64,000 nucleotides of DNA. Source: Brumimicrobium mesophilum (GTDB lineage Bacteria > Bacteroidota > Bacteroidia > Flavobacteriales_D > Crocinitomicaceae). Each line of letters begins with the position of its first letter. The first letter of the stretch is position 1. Under the pieces are notes generated by a model that searched no databases, was not told the origin of the DNA, and worked only from the letters and a program-made list of their open reading frames with translations. The translations under genes were made by a program, and so were the position numbers. Where the stretch lies: contig NZ_PVSS01000004.1 in the NCBI RefSeq assembly GCF_003025005.1, forward strand, positions 62,001 to 126,000, in the 5' to 3' direction. This document shows, in pieces, positions 62,220 through 64,000 of this stretch.

Positions 62220-63659
62220 TTATTTATTTCTGTTTTTAATTAGCCAAATGGCATCATGCAGCGGACTCTTTTTATAAATCAAACTTATAGCTAGGTAAAA
62301 GACTATTCCTAAGATAGATGGAATGAAAATTTGAATAGCAATATTACTTTCTGACAAGAATGAATAAATAATGAACATTCCTATAGCCATTAATCCTGTA
62401 ATTAGAAGCGTGAAAAACATATCTTTTATCTGACTCATGACAGGGTAATTGATTAACTTACTGGAATATAACATAATTACACCTAAGGAAATGAAAGAAG
62501 CAATTACAGAACCCCATAAAAGTCCTATAATACCGAATGAGAAGGTTGCTAAAATTGCAATAACGGTAATTCCATTTTTTATTAATTCTAGTTTTAGGAA
62601 TAAATCACTTCTGCCGTAAACCTTTAGAATATTCAGATTAAACGATTGAACCGGAAAGAGCATCAAGGCAAGACAAAGTATTTGAAAAAAGATAACAGCT
62701 GGAAGCCATTCTTCTCCAAGAATTAAATAGAAAATTGGTTCAGCAATGGCAGCTGTTCCCAACATTAATGGTGCTATGAAATAAAATGAAACACGAATTA
62801 GCTTTTTATATAAATATTCAAGTTTTTCTTTATCATCTTGAATGCTTGAAAGTAGAGGGTAGGTTACTTTGTTAATAACCCCTGTTAAGGTTGCTGAAGG
62901 ATAAGTCGCAAATTGTTTTGAACGTTCATAATACCCTAAGGCTTGAGGACTATAATATTTACCGATGATGATATTGTAAATATTTTGAAAGACATTATGA
63001 ATAACACTTGAAAGCATTAGCTTATATCCAAATCCAAAGTGGTAGCGCATTTTTTCTTTTGAAAATAAAAGTTTTGGTCGCCATTTGGAAGATATCCACA
63101 AAAGGCAAGACCTAACAATCTCAGTGGTGAGGTACATCCATACTATACTCCAAACGCCATATCCATTATATCCCAGATACAATCCAACACCTATTCCGCT
63201 GAGTGTACTTGGGGCATTGATGAGCGTAATCTTCTTAAACTCCAAGTTTTTATTCAATAATGTGAGTTGAATTGCTGAAAAAGCAATAATTAAAAAAACT
63301 AAACAATAAAGTCTAATAACCTCAATAAGTATTTCTTGCTTAAAAAAGTGAGCAATTGCAGGAGCTGAGAAATAAATAACAGAATAGACAAAAAGACTTA
63401 TCCCCACATTCATAAAAAAGAGGGTAGAGAAATCTCTTTGATCTGCGTTTTTGGTGCGGATTAGTGATTCTGTCATTCCACTGTCACTGATTACTTTCCC
63501 TAAACCAATAAAAACAGCAATCATACCTATCAAACCAAATTCTTTAGGACCTAACCAACGTGCCAATAAAAGCATCGCTAGGAAAGATAAAGCACGGATA
63601 AAAAATGTATCAATTAATGTCCATATAATTCCAGAAAAGGTTGTTTTCTTTAAAGACAT
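62220..63659 (-). CDS. Polysaccharide flippase (MOP family, Wzx/WzxC-like)
   Basis: A 479-residue membrane protein with about 12-14 helices. It starts MSLKKTTFSGIIWTLIDTFFIRALSFLAMLLLARWLGPKEFG, typical of the WzxC/lipopolysaccharide exporter branch. It moves undecaprenyl-linked repeats from the cytosolic to the periplasmic side. It is the first gene of the minus-strand surface-polysaccharide cluster that ends at 55876, so the cluster promoter is likely upstream of 63660. Confidence 0.88.
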   Translation of the reverse strand: MSLKKTTFSGIIWTLIDTFFIRALSFLAMLLLARWLGPKEFGLIGMIAVFIGLGKVISDSGMTESLIRTKNADQRDFSTLFFMNVGISLFVYSVIYFSAPAIAHFFKQEILIEVIRLYCLVFLIIAFSAIQLTLLNKNLEFKKITLINAPSTLSGIGVGLYLGYNGYGVWSIVWMYLTTEIVRSCLLWISSKWRPKLLFSKEKMRYHFGFGYKLMLSSVIHNVFQNIYNIIIGKYYSPQALGYYERSKQFATYPSATLTGVINKVTYPLLSSIQDDKEKLEYLYKKLIRVSFYFIAPLMLGTAAIAEPIFYLILGEEWLPAVIFFQILCLALMLFPVQSFNLNILKVYGRSDLFLKLELIKNGITVIAILATFSFGIIGLLWGSVIASFISLGVIMLYSSKLINYPVMSQIKDMFFTLLITGLMAIGMFIIYSFLSESNIAIQIFIPSILGIVFYLAISLIYKKSPLHDAIWLIKNRNK

Positions 63660-64000
63660 TTAAATTATAAATAGTTTTTTCATAAAAAGACAATGAATAT
63701 AGATTAGCGTTTTAAACATACATTTTAATCAGAAAATAATTATGGTTTAAGTACGGCTTCGCCCAAGCGAGTCACATTTATATGTGTCGTAACATTCCAG
63801 ATTTTAACATTTGCGAATATAAAGAAATTAGCGGTACAAGCAATTAAACGGAGAAAAGTCAATGTCGAAAGGGTTGGAGTTTGATTGTATTGAAGCTTTA
63901 GTTAGAGCGGTATATTTTTAATTAAATTTAACTTTTCATTAACGCTCAAATATTATGCTTCATATTTATGGTTTAAGGTGTTGTTTTTTAATGTTTTAAA
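63660..64000. other. Upstream region of the polysaccharide cluster
   Basis: 341 bases with no ORF. On the minus strand a TTG and a TATATTCG near 63820-63845 weakly resemble -33 and -7 elements and could drive the flippase operon. No conserved leader such as an ops element was recognised. Confidence 0.3.

Overview
The window is AT-rich chromosomal DNA from a member of the Bacteroidota, most likely the Flavobacteriales. The evidence is a secreted S8 peptidase with a C-terminal type IX secretion sorting tail, promoters of the TAnnTTTG type, many small lipoproteins and outer-membrane barrels, and Bacteroidota-style GlmM, RibH and DbpA-like proteins. The species cannot be named from sequence alone.

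Layout. 1-10 kb: a truncated serine hydrolase, outer-membrane barrels, a TetR-type regulator with a broken frame facing an alpha/beta hydrolase lipoprotein across a repeated operator, a P-loop kinase-like protein, a 52-residue lipoprotein, a DUF4386 protein with an oxidoreductase, and a TolB/TPR/AraC regulator. 10-23.7 kb: about ten single-gene units, all on the + strand. They are separated by imperfect inverted repeats whose structure matches integron attC sites. The bases just after the GTT core at the start of a unit recur, reverse-complemented, at the end of the same unit. Cargo is mostly secreted or lipoprotein genes of unknown function, plus a RloC-like ATPase/HEPN protein and a DUF2071 protein. 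No integrase lies in the window.

24-27.2 kb: an operon of an unknown basic protein, an RtcB RNA ligase and a PrfH release-factor homologue, preceded by a 26-codon ORF and a strong terminator. This fits the RtcB2-PrfH pathway that repairs and rescues ribosomes cut in 16S rRNA. 27.6-37.4 kb: TPR proteins, a lipoprotein, a T9SS-exported subtilase with Glu in place of the catalytic Asp, a coiled-coil lipoprotein and an M61 peptidase. 37.6-45.9 kb: a type I restriction-modification locus (hsdM, hsdS, hsdR) that also carries a KAP NTPase, a REP-associated Y1 transposase and three tandem 329-bp REP-rich repeats.

46-55.6 kb, mostly housekeeping: an MBOAT/AlgJ-like O-acetylation pair, cysteine desulfurase, phosphoglucosamine mutase, lumazine synthase, a membrane-anchored TPR protein and two DEAD-box RNA helicases. 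55.9-63.7 kb: a minus-strand surface-polysaccharide cluster (aminotransferase, initiating sugar transferase, three glycosyltransferases, Wzy-like polymerase/ligase, Wzx-like flippase).
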